Of a stretch of 64,000 nt of DNA, positions 21,107-29,213 are shown in pieces (the first letter of the stretch is position 1; each line of letters opens with the position of its first letter). The position numbers and the translations under genes were made by a program. Below the pieces are notes generated by a model, which worked only from the letters and a program-made list of their open reading frames with translations, had not been told where the DNA came from and did not search any database. This DNA is from Ruminiclostridium josui JCM 17888 (GTDB lineage: Bacteria; Bacillota; Clostridia; Acetivibrionales; DSM-1351): contig NZ_JAGE01000001.1 in assembly GCF_000526495.1 (NCBI RefSeq), positions 2,538,001 through 2,602,000 of the forward strand, given 5' to 3'.

Positions 21107-22186
21107 ATGAATTATATGAACGCTTATGAAGATTTGAGGAATACCTCAAGTTGCTATGACTATTCACTAAGCTTTAATAGGGATGAGACTATTTTTGAAA
21201 TGCTCAAGGATATCCAAACGCATGAAGTAGCCGAGATGATTAACAGGTATCCTCAGCAGAGCTATTTTGAGTTCAAGGAACTTTTAGGCTTAATATACCC
21301 CGGTATAAGAGTTGTTCTTGGCAGTGGCTCTGAAGATTTGATATGGAGGATTAATAATTTTATTCTAAGAAACAAAAAGGTAGGAGTAGTCTTACCTACA
21401 TTTTATAGAATATATCAGACATTGAAAGAGCCGTGCTTTATAAATATGCCCTATGATATAAATAATGAGGTGTTGGATATTTGCAGTTTGCGTAATGCAA
21501 TAAATGAAGGAAAATATGAGGCTGTTTGGATAACTAATCCTAATCCAATTACTGGAAAAGGGTTTTGCGCACGTGATTTACAGAAAGTAATAGAAGATAA
21601 TAAAGACATATTATTTATTGTTGATGAAGCTTCAGTTGATTCGGTTCTGGATATTGACAGGTTTTCTATACTTAAAAACAGTTATAATCTAAAAAATTTA
21701 GTTGTAATCAGAACTTTTTCAAAGTTTTATGGCGTGCCAGGGATGCGGCTTGGTTATGCATCACTAAATGAAAAACTTGCTGAATGCATTGAGAATTGGG
21801 GACAGGTATTCCCGGTAAGTAGCTTTAGTATCTACGTAGCAAAAAAATTTCTTAATCAAAAAAATTTATTCCAGGAAATTCGAAGAAAAATAAATCATAA
21901 TAAAAACGTGATAACTTCTTTGCTAAATAGTACTTCTAAACTTATTCTTTATAAATCGTTGACTAATACGATAGTTATCGGAGGTCACAACATTCAACAA
22001 AACTTATGGCAAGCATTCAAAGATAAGGGAATATTAGGTTTCTCTCTAGAGGAAGAAAAGGGAATGGTTTCCTCAAACTGTGTAAGGCTAACAATCCACA
22101 GCGGTGAAGAGAGTTTTGGCTATCTTTATAACGGTGTTAAAGATCTGGTGTGTGAGTTAGAGGGTGTTAATAGAGTTTTTCGATGA
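21107..22186 (+). CDS. PLP-dependent class I/II aminotransferase, HisC/CobD-like
   Basis: This 359-residue fold type I enzyme shows LGSGSEDLIWR (phosphate loop), WITNPNPITG (N-P-x-P-x-G), IVDEASVDSV (the Asp; the usual Tyr after DEA is Ser) and IRTFSKFYGVPGMRLGY with the Schiff-base Lys. The closest groups are histidinol-phosphate aminotransferase and threonine-phosphate decarboxylase (CobD). It follows the GHMP gene by 4 nt. If the GHMP protein is a kinase, the pair could mirror PduX-CobD (phosphorylate, then decarboxylate); otherwise it aminates a ketone intermediate. Confidence 0.8.
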   Translation: MNYMNAYEDLRNTSSCYDYSLSFNRDETIFEMLKDIQTHEVAEMINRYPQQSYFEFKELLGLIYPGIRVVLGSGSEDLIWRINNFILRNKKVGVVLPTFYRIYQTLKEPCFINMPYDINNEVLDICSLRNAINEGKYEAVWITNPNPITGKGFCARDLQKVIEDNKDILFIVDEASVDSVLDIDRFSILKNSYNLKNLVVIRTFSKFYGVPGMRLGYASLNEKLAECIENWGQVFPVSSFSIYVAKKFLNQKNLFQEIRRKINHNKNVITSLLNSTSKLILYKSLTNTIVIGGHNIQQNLWQAFKDKGILGFSLEEEKGMVSSNCVRLTIHSGEESFGYLYNGVKDLVCELEGVNRVFR

Positions 22187-22212
22187 ATAAGTAATTTCTA
22201 GGGGGTAGAGCT

Positions 22213-23064
22213 ATTAATAAATATCTGTACATCAGTGATTTGGATGGAACATTGCTAAGCAGTAAAGCATGTTTGCTGGATGAATGTATTAATAGGTTAA
22301 ATCATATGATAAGTGACGGACTTATGTTTACATTTATTACAGCAAGGGATTGGTTAAGTTCAAAAGAAATTATGTCTGGAGTTAAACTTACATTACCTGT
22401 TTCTGTATGTAACGGAAGAGCAATTGTAGATTATCAAACAGGTAAAATGCAAAAGGCCTATTACATAAAGAGTGATATGGTAATGAAAATCATTCAGACA
22501 GCTTATCAATTTTCCTTATTTCCCAATATGCACGTATATTACTTTGATCGTATTCAAGCTTGCTATGTCGCAGTACATCAACGCAATAATAAAGATTATT
22601 ATCTAAAAAGACTAAAAGAAAAGAAAGGTATGGCATTTGAAGTACCATCTATAGAGGAAGCAATGATTGAAAATGTAATTTCCATTGCTTTTGTAGATTC
22701 AAAGGATAAGATAAGACAATTCTGTTCGGCGCTGAATTATATAAATCTAGAATCACTGAGTATTCATGTTTATAATGATCCATTTGATAAAAATATAGAA
22801 ATTGTAGATATATTATCTGATACAGCTTCAAAAGGAGTTGCTGTTTGGGATATAGCTCATTATTGCGGTATTGCATCAAAAGAACAAATTGTTTCCTTTG
22901 GTAATGACGACAATGATATAGAACTTCTAAAGGCTTCAGGTATAGGTGTTGCTGTAGGTGATGAGTCGGATTTATTGAGAGAGCAAGCAACAATTTGCTT
23001 GAAATATCAAGAAGGAGTGTCTGTTTTAGATTTTTTGGAATGGCATTTTTATAAAAAATTATGA
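22213..23064 (+). CDS. HAD-superfamily (Cof-type) phosphatase with probable ATT start
   Basis: Cof/YbiV-type HAD hydrolase of about 284 residues. Motif I YISDLDGTLL (nucleophile Asp), motif II FITARDW, a C2 cap in the middle and motif III/IV VSFGNDDNDIELL are all present. No ATG, GTG or TTG start keeps motif I: the first TTG (22240) is inside it. The only well-placed codon is ATT at 22213, 7 nt after AGGGGG (22200-22205), giving I-N-K-Y-L-Y-I-S-D. ATT starts are rare (infC is the known example). In the pathway it would dephosphorylate an intermediate made by the GHMP or aminotransferase steps. Confidence 0.82.
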   Translation: MNKYLYISDLDGTLLSSKACLLDECINRLNHMISDGLMFTFITARDWLSSKEIMSGVKLTLPVSVCNGRAIVDYQTGKMQKAYYIKSDMVMKIIQTAYQFSLFPNMHVYYFDRIQACYVAVHQRNNKDYYLKRLKEKKGMAFEVPSIEEAMIENVISIAFVDSKDKIRQFCSALNYINLESLSIHVYNDPFDKNIEIVDILSDTASKGVAVWDIAHYCGIASKEQIVSFGNDDNDIELLKASGIGVAVGDESDLLREQATICLKYQEGVSVLDFLEWHFYKKL

Positions 23065-23083
23065 AAGAAAGGTTGTGATTAAA

Positions 23084-23761
23084 ATGGATAATAGCGCAGA
23101 AAGAGCATTGAGGTATTGGAATAATTGTGACATAATTCAGGAATTTGCAAATTTCGAGGCACCTCAATATTGGAAAGATTTCTTTTTAAATATCCCGTCT
23201 CCGCATAAATGTAATGTTTTGGATTTAGGCTGCGGAGGTGGACGAAATACTCAAATGCTAGTATCAATGGGCTTTAATGTAAGGGCATGTGATTTGCATC
23301 AGGGGATGGTGGCTGCCACTCGTCAAAGGATAAAGCCCTTTGTTAATGGACAAGATGTTGATACAATCGTGCGACAAGGCAGTATGCTACAGCTGCCATA
23401 TGAAGATAACTATTTTAATGTTGTATTATCCAATGGTATTTTTCATAATGCTTCTTCTATTGAAGAATTTGAAACAGCAATAAAGGAAACAGACAGAGTA
23501 CTATGCGAAGATGGACAGTTATGTCTGAATGTATTTACTGAAGAATATGTAGAAGATAATTTGAAAAAACAGCAGAAGCCTTTTCTATATCTTACTCCTG
23601 ATAATCTAGATATGGTACTTCTTCCTATAGACAATATACTTGCTATTTTACAAAAGTATTCTATGAAACCGGAGGGTGAATTGGCAAGGTATCGTTCTAA
23701 GGTAGATACAGGAGAGAGAAGCGTGCTAAGAGGCGTTTTTAAGAAAAGCAAAAGGAATTAA
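23084..23761 (+). CDS. Class I SAM-dependent methyltransferase
   Basis: This protein of about 225 residues has motif I VLDLGCGGGRNTQML (about 45-59), an acidic ribose-binding residue in VRACDLHQG, and post-motif segments GSMLQLPYEDNYFNVVLSNG typical of UbiE/Methyltransf_11 small-molecule methyltransferases. I chose the ATG at 23084; an in-frame GTG at 23075 sits only 2 nt from AAAGG. It lies within the operon between the HAD and radical SAM genes and is expected to O-, N- or C-methylate the product. Confidence 0.85.
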   Translation: MDNSAERALRYWNNCDIIQEFANFEAPQYWKDFFLNIPSPHKCNVLDLGCGGGRNTQMLVSMGFNVRACDLHQGMVAATRQRIKPFVNGQDVDTIVRQGSMLQLPYEDNYFNVVLSNGIFHNASSIEEFETAIKETDRVLCEDGQLCLNVFTEEYVEDNLKKQQKPFLYLTPDNLDMVLLPIDNILAILQKYSMKPEGELARYRSKVDTGERSVLRGVFKKSKRN

Positions 23762-23792
23762 ATAATTAATAATTTTGAAAGGGGTTATTTTA

Positions 23793-25043
23793 ATGAGTAA
23801 AAAAGTACGGCTAATATGTAATTTAAACTGTAGTAGAAGACAAATGGACATGGTAAAGCTGGAATCCTATCTATTAGCAAATGGATATGAAATAGTTGAG
23901 GATGAAAATCAAGCAGATCAAATTGTCTATACAACATGTGGGTTTATAAATGAAACGACTCAGGTTGCATTTAATGAAATAGAAAGGCTGAAATCTCTGC
24001 CTGCCGAGCTTATTGTTACAGGCTGCCTGCCAGATACAGATTCGGATTTGTTCAAGAAGGTACATAGTGGCAAAGTAGTTCGAAATACAGAATTGAATAA
24101 ATTTGATGAATATTTTAATAGCGATATTAAATTTAAGGATATTCCTGATGCACATGATATGCCATGGGGGAAGGGAGAATACTTTTGTGTCGAGGTAAGC
24201 AGAGGGTGCCCTGAAAATTGCTCATATTGTGCAACAAAATGGGCTGTTGGAAAAATGAATAGTAAGCCAATACAAAAGTGTGTTGAGGAAATTGAAGAAT
24301 TCAAAAAAAGTACATTTAATAAGGTTGTTATTAATGGAGATAATGTTGGGGCTTACGGGCTTGATATAAAAGAAACCTTTGGTACATTAGTATCAGCTCT
24401 GCCAATTGAGGATGGAAAATACACAGCATATATTGATTCATTGCATCCAAGATGGCTATTACTGTACTATGATGCAGTATTGTCGGCAATAAGTAAAAAT
24501 CGGTTTGGAATGCTTGTATCTGCTATACAGGCGGGGAATGAAAGAATATTGGATTTAATGCGGCGTAAAGTAGACATGAAAAAATTAAAGGAAGCATTTA
24601 TTGAGATAAAAGAGAAGAGTCCGGAGATAGTCTTAGGAACAGAAGTTATTGTGGGATTTCCAACAGAAAGCGAAAGCGACTTTATGGAAAGTGTAGATTT
24701 TATTTTAAGCACAAAAATAGATTGGGGTAATATATTTGCTTTCTCCGCGAAAAGAGGAACCGAGGCTGCAGCGATTGAAGGTCAGATAGATGAAGCTGAA
24801 AAGAGAAGACGGATTAATTATTTGATAGAAAGACTCAAGGAAAATAACTACTTTATCTTTAAGGAAGAAAAATCACAAGCAGTTATTTTTAGCAATGCTA
24901 ATGTATGCATTAATGCAGACAAGAGCTCGAATCCATATTGGCAGACCTGTTTTGACACTGTTTGTCTTGATAGGAAAAAACAGAATCAGATTCGTAATGA
25001 TATAAGAGAAGGAAGAATAAAGGTTAGTGAAGTAAGTTTCTAA
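23793..25043 (+). CDS. MiaB/RimO-like radical SAM methylthiotransferase
   Basis: This protein of about 416 residues has an N-terminal UPF0004-like domain with three auxiliary-cluster Cys (NLNCSRRQMD, YTTCGFINET, VTGCLPD) and the radical SAM motif SRGCPENCSYC (CxxxCxxC, about 135-145). Methylthiotransferases insert sulfur or SCH3 into tRNA or ribosomal protein S12. A clear TRAM RNA-binding domain is missing at the C-terminus, and the gene sits in a small-molecule operon, so a non-RNA substrate is plausible. The ATG at 23793 fits GAAAGGGG 8 nt upstream; the frame is open from 23775. Confidence 0.8.
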   Translation: MSKKVRLICNLNCSRRQMDMVKLESYLLANGYEIVEDENQADQIVYTTCGFINETTQVAFNEIERLKSLPAELIVTGCLPDTDSDLFKKVHSGKVVRNTELNKFDEYFNSDIKFKDIPDAHDMPWGKGEYFCVEVSRGCPENCSYCATKWAVGKMNSKPIQKCVEEIEEFKKSTFNKVVINGDNVGAYGLDIKETFGTLVSALPIEDGKYTAYIDSLHPRWLLLYYDAVLSAISKNRFGMLVSAIQAGNERILDLMRRKVDMKKLKEAFIEIKEKSPEIVLGTEVIVGFPTESESDFMESVDFILSTKIDWGNIFAFSAKRGTEAAAIEGQIDEAEKRRRINYLIERLKENNYFIFKEEKSQAVIFSNANVCINADKSSNPYWQTCFDTVCLDRKKQNQIRNDIREGRIKVSEVSF

Positions 25044-25064
25044 TAATTATAGATATGTTTTATC

Positions 25065-25108
25065 TGCCGGAACCTATACTGCAATTCAATGACAGTTAGT
25101 TTCCGGCA
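25065..25108 (+). promoter_or_regulatory. Intra-operon hairpin
   Basis: TGCCGGAA (25065-25072) and TTCCGGCA (25101-25108) are perfect complements, with a possible inner stem. No strong T run follows. It may lower read-through or stabilise RNA between the two radical SAM genes. Confidence 0.45.
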
Positions 25109-25141
25109 TAAATTCTTTTAAGTTAGGTAGGGGGATAAGTA

Positions 25142-26614
25142 TTGATAGAGAATAAATATGTTTGTCTGATACAACCACATACATCTTATAAGTTGGCAAC
25201 TATTCAACCGGCGCTCTTTGACCAGTTTGACAGTATTGGTTTGCTTGCTTTGGCAGGTTATCTGAGGGAGAAGGGATATACAGTAGACATTCTGCATTTA
25301 GCTAAAGCATATAGAAATGGATATACAAAAAAGCAGGTTGAAGAAAAAATTAAGGAACGTAAACCGATTTTATTTGGTATAGGAAATATGTGGCTTCATC
25401 AAAGTGTAGGTATGCTGGAAACAGCACAAATGATCCGGGATATTTATGGCGACATACCCATTGTAGTCGGGGGTCAGCATGCAAGTTTTTTTGCAAGGGA
25501 TATTGTAGAGGATTATTCTGGCCTGATAAATGGTGTTATTGTGGGAGAAGGGGAGGAAACACTTTACCAACTAGTAAGGTCAGTTGAAGAAGGAGGCACC
25601 ATAGATCCCACTGTTCCGGGCTTTATGTCTAGACAAGAGGACGGAGAAATAATATATATACCAAGAAATGTGACACTGGAAATGGATAGCTTGCCTTTTA
25701 TGTCTCATAAGGGAGTCTGGCCTGAGGTTCGCCCCAAAAAAGGAGATATCATTCCTTCCGTAGCGGCAATAGATACTGTTAGAGGAGGATGTCCAACCGA
25801 TTGTGGTCATTGTCTTGAAGCAAATAGTTTAGGAAAGCATGGAAGAGAAAAAAGGGCTTTTCATTCTCCAGAGTATTTGGTAGAGCAGTTGAAAAGGTAT
25901 CTGAGTGAGGGGAAAACCTACATTGTTATACAGGATTCATTTTATGCAAATGGGGATGGACCTATTGCAGAATTTATAGAAAGAGTATGTAAGGAAAATA
26001 TTAGAACGGATGCGATGCACTTTTTTATTGAACCGGGTTATGTAAGCAGTGATATATTTAAGGTGCTTGAGAAATTTCCTGCCGATAAAGTTGCTATTGA
26101 CTATGGCATAGAGACAGGGTCGGAAAAAGTTGCAAAAAATATGAATAGATTCTTTAAAATGGACAGCATATACAGGGATATTGAGGCATTAGGAAAGACA
26201 AATACACTGGCAACTGCATGGTGGCTTATAAGCCTTCCGGGGGAGACAGAGGAAGATGTAAGGCTGACGGAGGAAGCAATAAAAAATACAATTGACTTGG
26301 GAGTATTTACCGAAAGGGTTTCTCAAATGCTGCTTTTCCCTCAGAGCGAATTGTACAAAAAACGGCATTTGTATGATATTAATGCATACTTTCATAATTA
26401 TAATGATTTTAAAATTTTTTCTACGATTGAACGTAGGGAAAATGGTATTTACCCTGAACTTGTGACACATGATATGCCATATCAGACTAAAGAGGATACA
26501 CTAAGGTTACTAAAAGATTTAAAAAAGACGGTACGCAAAGCTACCGAAAGTTCAAGGCATTTAGAGAAAATGAAAAAACTTGGATACGAGCTAAATGATT
26601 ACGACTTTTTTTAA
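25142..26614 (+). CDS. Cobalamin-binding (B12) radical SAM enzyme
   Basis: This 490-residue protein has an N-terminal B12-binding-like Rossmann domain (about 1-150; FDSIGLLALAGYLREKGY, PIVVGGQHASFF, VIVGEGEETL) followed by a radical SAM core with VRGGCPTDCGHC (CxxxCxxC, about 219-230). Class B radical SAM enzymes methylate unactivated carbon or phosphorus, or rearrange carbon skeletons. The classical DxHxxG cobalamin motif is not evident, so cobalamin may bind loosely or not at all. The start is TTG, 9 nt after GGGGG. It is the last redox enzyme of the operon. Confidence 0.82.
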   Translation: MIENKYVCLIQPHTSYKLATIQPALFDQFDSIGLLALAGYLREKGYTVDILHLAKAYRNGYTKKQVEEKIKERKPILFGIGNMWLHQSVGMLETAQMIRDIYGDIPIVVGGQHASFFARDIVEDYSGLINGVIVGEGEETLYQLVRSVEEGGTIDPTVPGFMSRQEDGEIIYIPRNVTLEMDSLPFMSHKGVWPEVRPKKGDIIPSVAAIDTVRGGCPTDCGHCLEANSLGKHGREKRAFHSPEYLVEQLKRYLSEGKTYIVIQDSFYANGDGPIAEFIERVCKENIRTDAMHFFIEPGYVSSDIFKVLEKFPADKVAIDYGIETGSEKVAKNMNRFFKMDSIYRDIEALGKTNTLATAWWLISLPGETEEDVRLTEEAIKNTIDLGVFTERVSQMLLFPQSELYKKRHLYDINAYFHNYNDFKIFSTIERRENGIYPELVTHDMPYQTKEDTLRLLKDLKKTVRKATESSRHLEKMKKLGYELNDYDFF

Positions 26615-26616
26615 AC

Positions 26617-26814
26617 ATATTTTTTAAACATATATAAAGGGATGAAAAGCACTTACTTCCAGGGGGAATTATTATACTTGTTCCTTGGGGTAATGCAGAT
26701 GTATTAGAAAGATATTCGGGAAAGCGAATTGAAATGGAGGCATATGTTTGCCGTTTATAGAAACATAAGATGACATAGATTTAATGATAAATAGTTTTAG
26801 CGGGAGGATTAAGT
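26617..26814. other. Intergenic stretch with gene-like debris
   Basis: A + strand frame encodes LLPGGIIILVPWGNADVLE and ends in a stop near 26760, but it has no start codon. It could be the tail of a lost operon gene. Otherwise nothing is seen apart from the GGGAGG ribosome site of the next gene. Confidence 0.3.
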
Positions 26815-27453
26815 GTGAAGTATATAGAAATGGATAAAAGTCCGAGGAAAAATATATTTAAACTATTCAAGCAAATGGATTATCCTCATTTTAGTCTATG
26901 TGCAAATGTAGATGTAACAGAATTGTACAATTATGCAAGTAAGTATAGTTTATCTTTCTTTAAAACAATGATGTTCTTTGTGTCAAAAACGGCAAATGAA
27001 ATCAAAGAATTTCGTTATCGTATTCAAGGGGAAAATGTGGTAGAGTATGATGTGGTGCATCCCTCATACATTTTACTGACTAAGGAAGATGCTTTTAATT
27101 TTTGTACGGTTGAATTTAAAGATGATTTTATTGAGTTTTACTCAGAGGCTGTACGCACTGCAAAGGAATTGCAGGGTAATATTGACCTGGAGCATGAACC
27201 TGAACGGGATGATCTTATATTAATTACATGTACTCCATGGTTAACTTTTACAAGTATAATGCATCCTGCACATATGCACCCGGTAGATTGCCTTCCCAGA
27301 ATTGCATGGGGAAAATATTTTGATGAGAGACAAAGAATAAAAATGCCATTGGCGGTACAAGCACATCATTCACTAATTGACGGATTACATGTGGGTAAAT
27401 ACTATAGTCTGCTTCAAAAATATTTGGATAATCCAGAGCCTCATTTAAAATAA
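26815..27453 (+). CDS. Chloramphenicol-acetyltransferase-like acyltransferase
   Basis: This 212-residue protein matches type A CAT in length (about 213-220) and order of motifs. Near the C-terminus it has AHHSLIDGLHVGKYY, with the HHxxxDG motif (catalytic His185, Asp189), and PWLTFTSIMHPAH earlier. CAT enzymes acetylate chloramphenicol hydroxyls, but close homologues acylate other alcohols or amines. Located at the end of a biosynthetic operon, it may be a tailoring acyltransferase rather than a resistance gene. The start is GTG behind GGGAGGATTAA. Confidence 0.8.
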   Translation: MKYIEMDKSPRKNIFKLFKQMDYPHFSLCANVDVTELYNYASKYSLSFFKTMMFFVSKTANEIKEFRYRIQGENVVEYDVVHPSYILLTKEDAFNFCTVEFKDDFIEFYSEAVRTAKELQGNIDLEHEPERDDLILITCTPWLTFTSIMHPAHMHPVDCLPRIAWGKYFDERQRIKMPLAVQAHHSLIDGLHVGKYYSLLQKYLDNPEPHLK

Positions 27454-27548
27454 TAGCAAAATATAGTAAAAGGGGCTGTTGCACAATGAATAAATTTATT
27501 CTGAACCGCTCCCCGTCAAGTAGACAACTAAAAAAATATAAATCTTTT

Positions 27549-27580
27549 CTGCCAGTAGGTATAACCTACTGGCAGTTTTT
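27549..27580 (+). terminator. Terminator of the nine-gene operon
   Basis: CTGCCAGTAGG pairs perfectly with CCTACTGGCAG across TATAA and is followed by TTTTT. The IS element begins five bases later. The preceding stretch (AAGGGGCTGTTGCACAAT at about 27470, GTCAAGTAGACAACT) resembles insertion-sequence ends but has no open frame. Confidence 0.85.
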
Positions 27581-27584
27581 ATGC

Positions 27585-29148
27585 GGGACTGTAAATAATT
27601 TTGTGTATGAAGCCTTTCAAACTCAATGATGGCTAAGTATTTCCAAAGTATTAACTCTCAAAAATTTAATACTATATTTCAAATTATTGCCATATTATTC
27701 TATTTTTATGCATTATTTAGAGTAAATCTGGCAATAATTATTTAATAATGGTATTTCTATGCTTATACCTGTATTTTGAAGGTCTAGCCCGTCCGGCAAT
27801 GAGGACGAGCCCTTCAGGGCGGTGGGGGCTTTGCTCTATGTTTTAAATATAGTTATCCAGTCTCCCATCGTACATAATCATTAATTGACTCATGACCTGA
27901 TCCCAATTCCGGTATCGTTGAGTCCATTTTTTTATTACATTCATTGATGCCAAATAAAGCATCTTTTCAAGAGAAGTATCAGAAGGAAAAACGGATTTTG
28001 TCTTAGTAACTTTTCTGAACTGCCGATGCAATCCTTCAATTATATTGGTTGTATATATTATTTTTCTTATCTGCTCCGGGAACTTGTAATATGGTGATAA
28101 AACTTCCCAATTGTTTTCCCAACTTTTAAATGCATATGGATAATCCTTGCCCCATTTGTTTTTCAGGTCTTCAAACCGGTTTAATGCTATTTCTTCACTG
28201 GGGCTTGTGTAGACAGTTTTAAAATCCTTTGAAAAAGCCTTCAAATCCTTATATGAAACATATTTAAATGAGTTTCTTAGTTGATGAATTATACACCTTT
28301 GAATTTCTGACTTTGGAAAAGCAGCTGCAATAGCTTCTTTGAGCCCTGTAAGTCCGTCCACACAGAATATGAGTACATCTTCTATACCTCTGTTTTTAAG
28401 GTCATTTAACACACCTAACCAGAACTTGGAGGATTCGTTCTCTCCAATCCATATTCCAAGGATATCTTTCTTACCTGAAATATCTACACCCATAACAACA
28501 TAAGCAGCTCTATTTACTATTTGTCCATCAGTTCTTACCTTGTAATGGATAGCATCCATAAATACAAAAGGATAGATAGCCTCAAGGGGCCTACCTTGCC
28601 ATTCTTTTATTTCAGGAAGGATTCTTTCAGTTATTTTACTAACCATTTCAGCAGAAATATCTATTCCATAAAGCTCTTTAACCTGATCGTGAATATCTCT
28701 GGTAGACATGCCTCGGGCATAAAGAGAAATCACCTTATCCTCAATTCCTGATACATCCCTTTTGTACTTGGGAACTATTTTAGGCTCAAATTCACCTTTT
28801 CTGTCCCTTGGAATATCAATCTGTACAGGGCCGAATTCACTCTTTAGTTTTTTTGTTGAGTAACCGTTTCTACTGTTGTCGGTAATTTTATGTCTTGACT
28901 CATCTCGGGAATACCCAAGAGAAACATCCATTTCGGCTTCAAGCATTTCCTGAAGAACATCTTTAAATGCCTCCTTTAAAAAGGAGATTATTTCTCCGGG
29001 ATTTTTAAAATCATTCTCCGCAATTATTTCCTGTACTAGCTCTTTTGATAATACGCTCATAAAAAATATTCCTTTCTGGTTAATACTTAAATTCTTAACC
29101 ATAAAAGAGTATTTCCTATGTTTCATACACAAAATTATTTACAGCGTC
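27585..29148 (-). mobile_element. Intact IS256-family insertion sequence, copy A (1564 bp)
   Basis: The ends are GGGACTGTAAAT on the left and ATTTACAGCGTC on the right, forming imperfect inverted repeats sharing CTGTAAATAATTTTGTGTATG. Length and sequence match copy B (61068-62631) almost base for base. The flanks (TTTTATGC left, AAAGAAGG right) show no target duplication, unlike copy B, so the copy was probably involved in a later rearrangement. Its right end abuts the T-rich tail of the helD terminator. Confidence 0.92.
27843..29060 (-). CDS. IS256-family (mutator-type) transposase, copy A
   Basis: This 405-residue DDE transposase includes ISAEMVSKITERILPE, VFMDAIHYKVRTDG (first catalytic Asp), VLIFCVDGLTGLKEAI (second Asp) and IIYTTNIIEGLHRQFRK (third acidic residue, Glu). 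I start it at ATG 29060 (MSVLSKELVQ) behind AAAGGAA; the frame stays open to 29132 across the inverted repeat. It differs from copy B by only a few bases, so recent movement is likely. Confidence 0.93.
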   Translation of the reverse strand: MSVLSKELVQEIIAENDFKNPGEIISFLKEAFKDVLQEMLEAEMDVSLGYSRDESRHKITDNSRNGYSTKKLKSEFGPVQIDIPRDRKGEFEPKIVPKYKRDVSGIEDKVISLYARGMSTRDIHDQVKELYGIDISAEMVSKITERILPEIKEWQGRPLEAIYPFVFMDAIHYKVRTDGQIVNRAAYVVMGVDISGKKDILGIWIGENESSKFWLGVLNDLKNRGIEDVLIFCVDGLTGLKEAIAAAFPKSEIQRCIIHQLRNSFKYVSYKDLKAFSKDFKTVYTSPSEEIALNRFEDLKNKWGKDYPYAFKSWENNWEVLSPYYKFPEQIRKIIYTTNIIEGLHRQFRKVTKTKSVFPSDTSLEKMLYLASMNVIKKWTQRYRNWDQVMSQLMIMYDGRLDNYI

Positions 29149-29152
29149 AAAG

Positions 29153-29200
29153 AAGGGAGCACAGCTGACTACTTTTTAAGTAGTTTTGCGACACTCCCTT
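29153..29200 (-). terminator. Terminator of helD
   Basis: Read on the minus strand, AAGGGAG pairs with CTCCCTT, with an inner ACTACTT/AAGTAGT stem, and then TTT. The IS starts at once beyond the tail. Confidence 0.7.
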
Positions 29201-29213
29201 TTCATACTTAACT

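Noticed and set aside
26815-27453. CAT-like gene as a mobile chloramphenicol resistance gene
   Set aside because: Although next to an IS, it is placed directly at the end of the biosynthetic operon before that operon's terminator, so a tailoring role is more likely.
27470-27540. Possible end of another insertion sequence (GGGGCTGTTGCACAAT, GTCAAGTAGACAACT)
   Set aside because: Resembles IS termini but has no matching second end and no transposase frame; too little to call.
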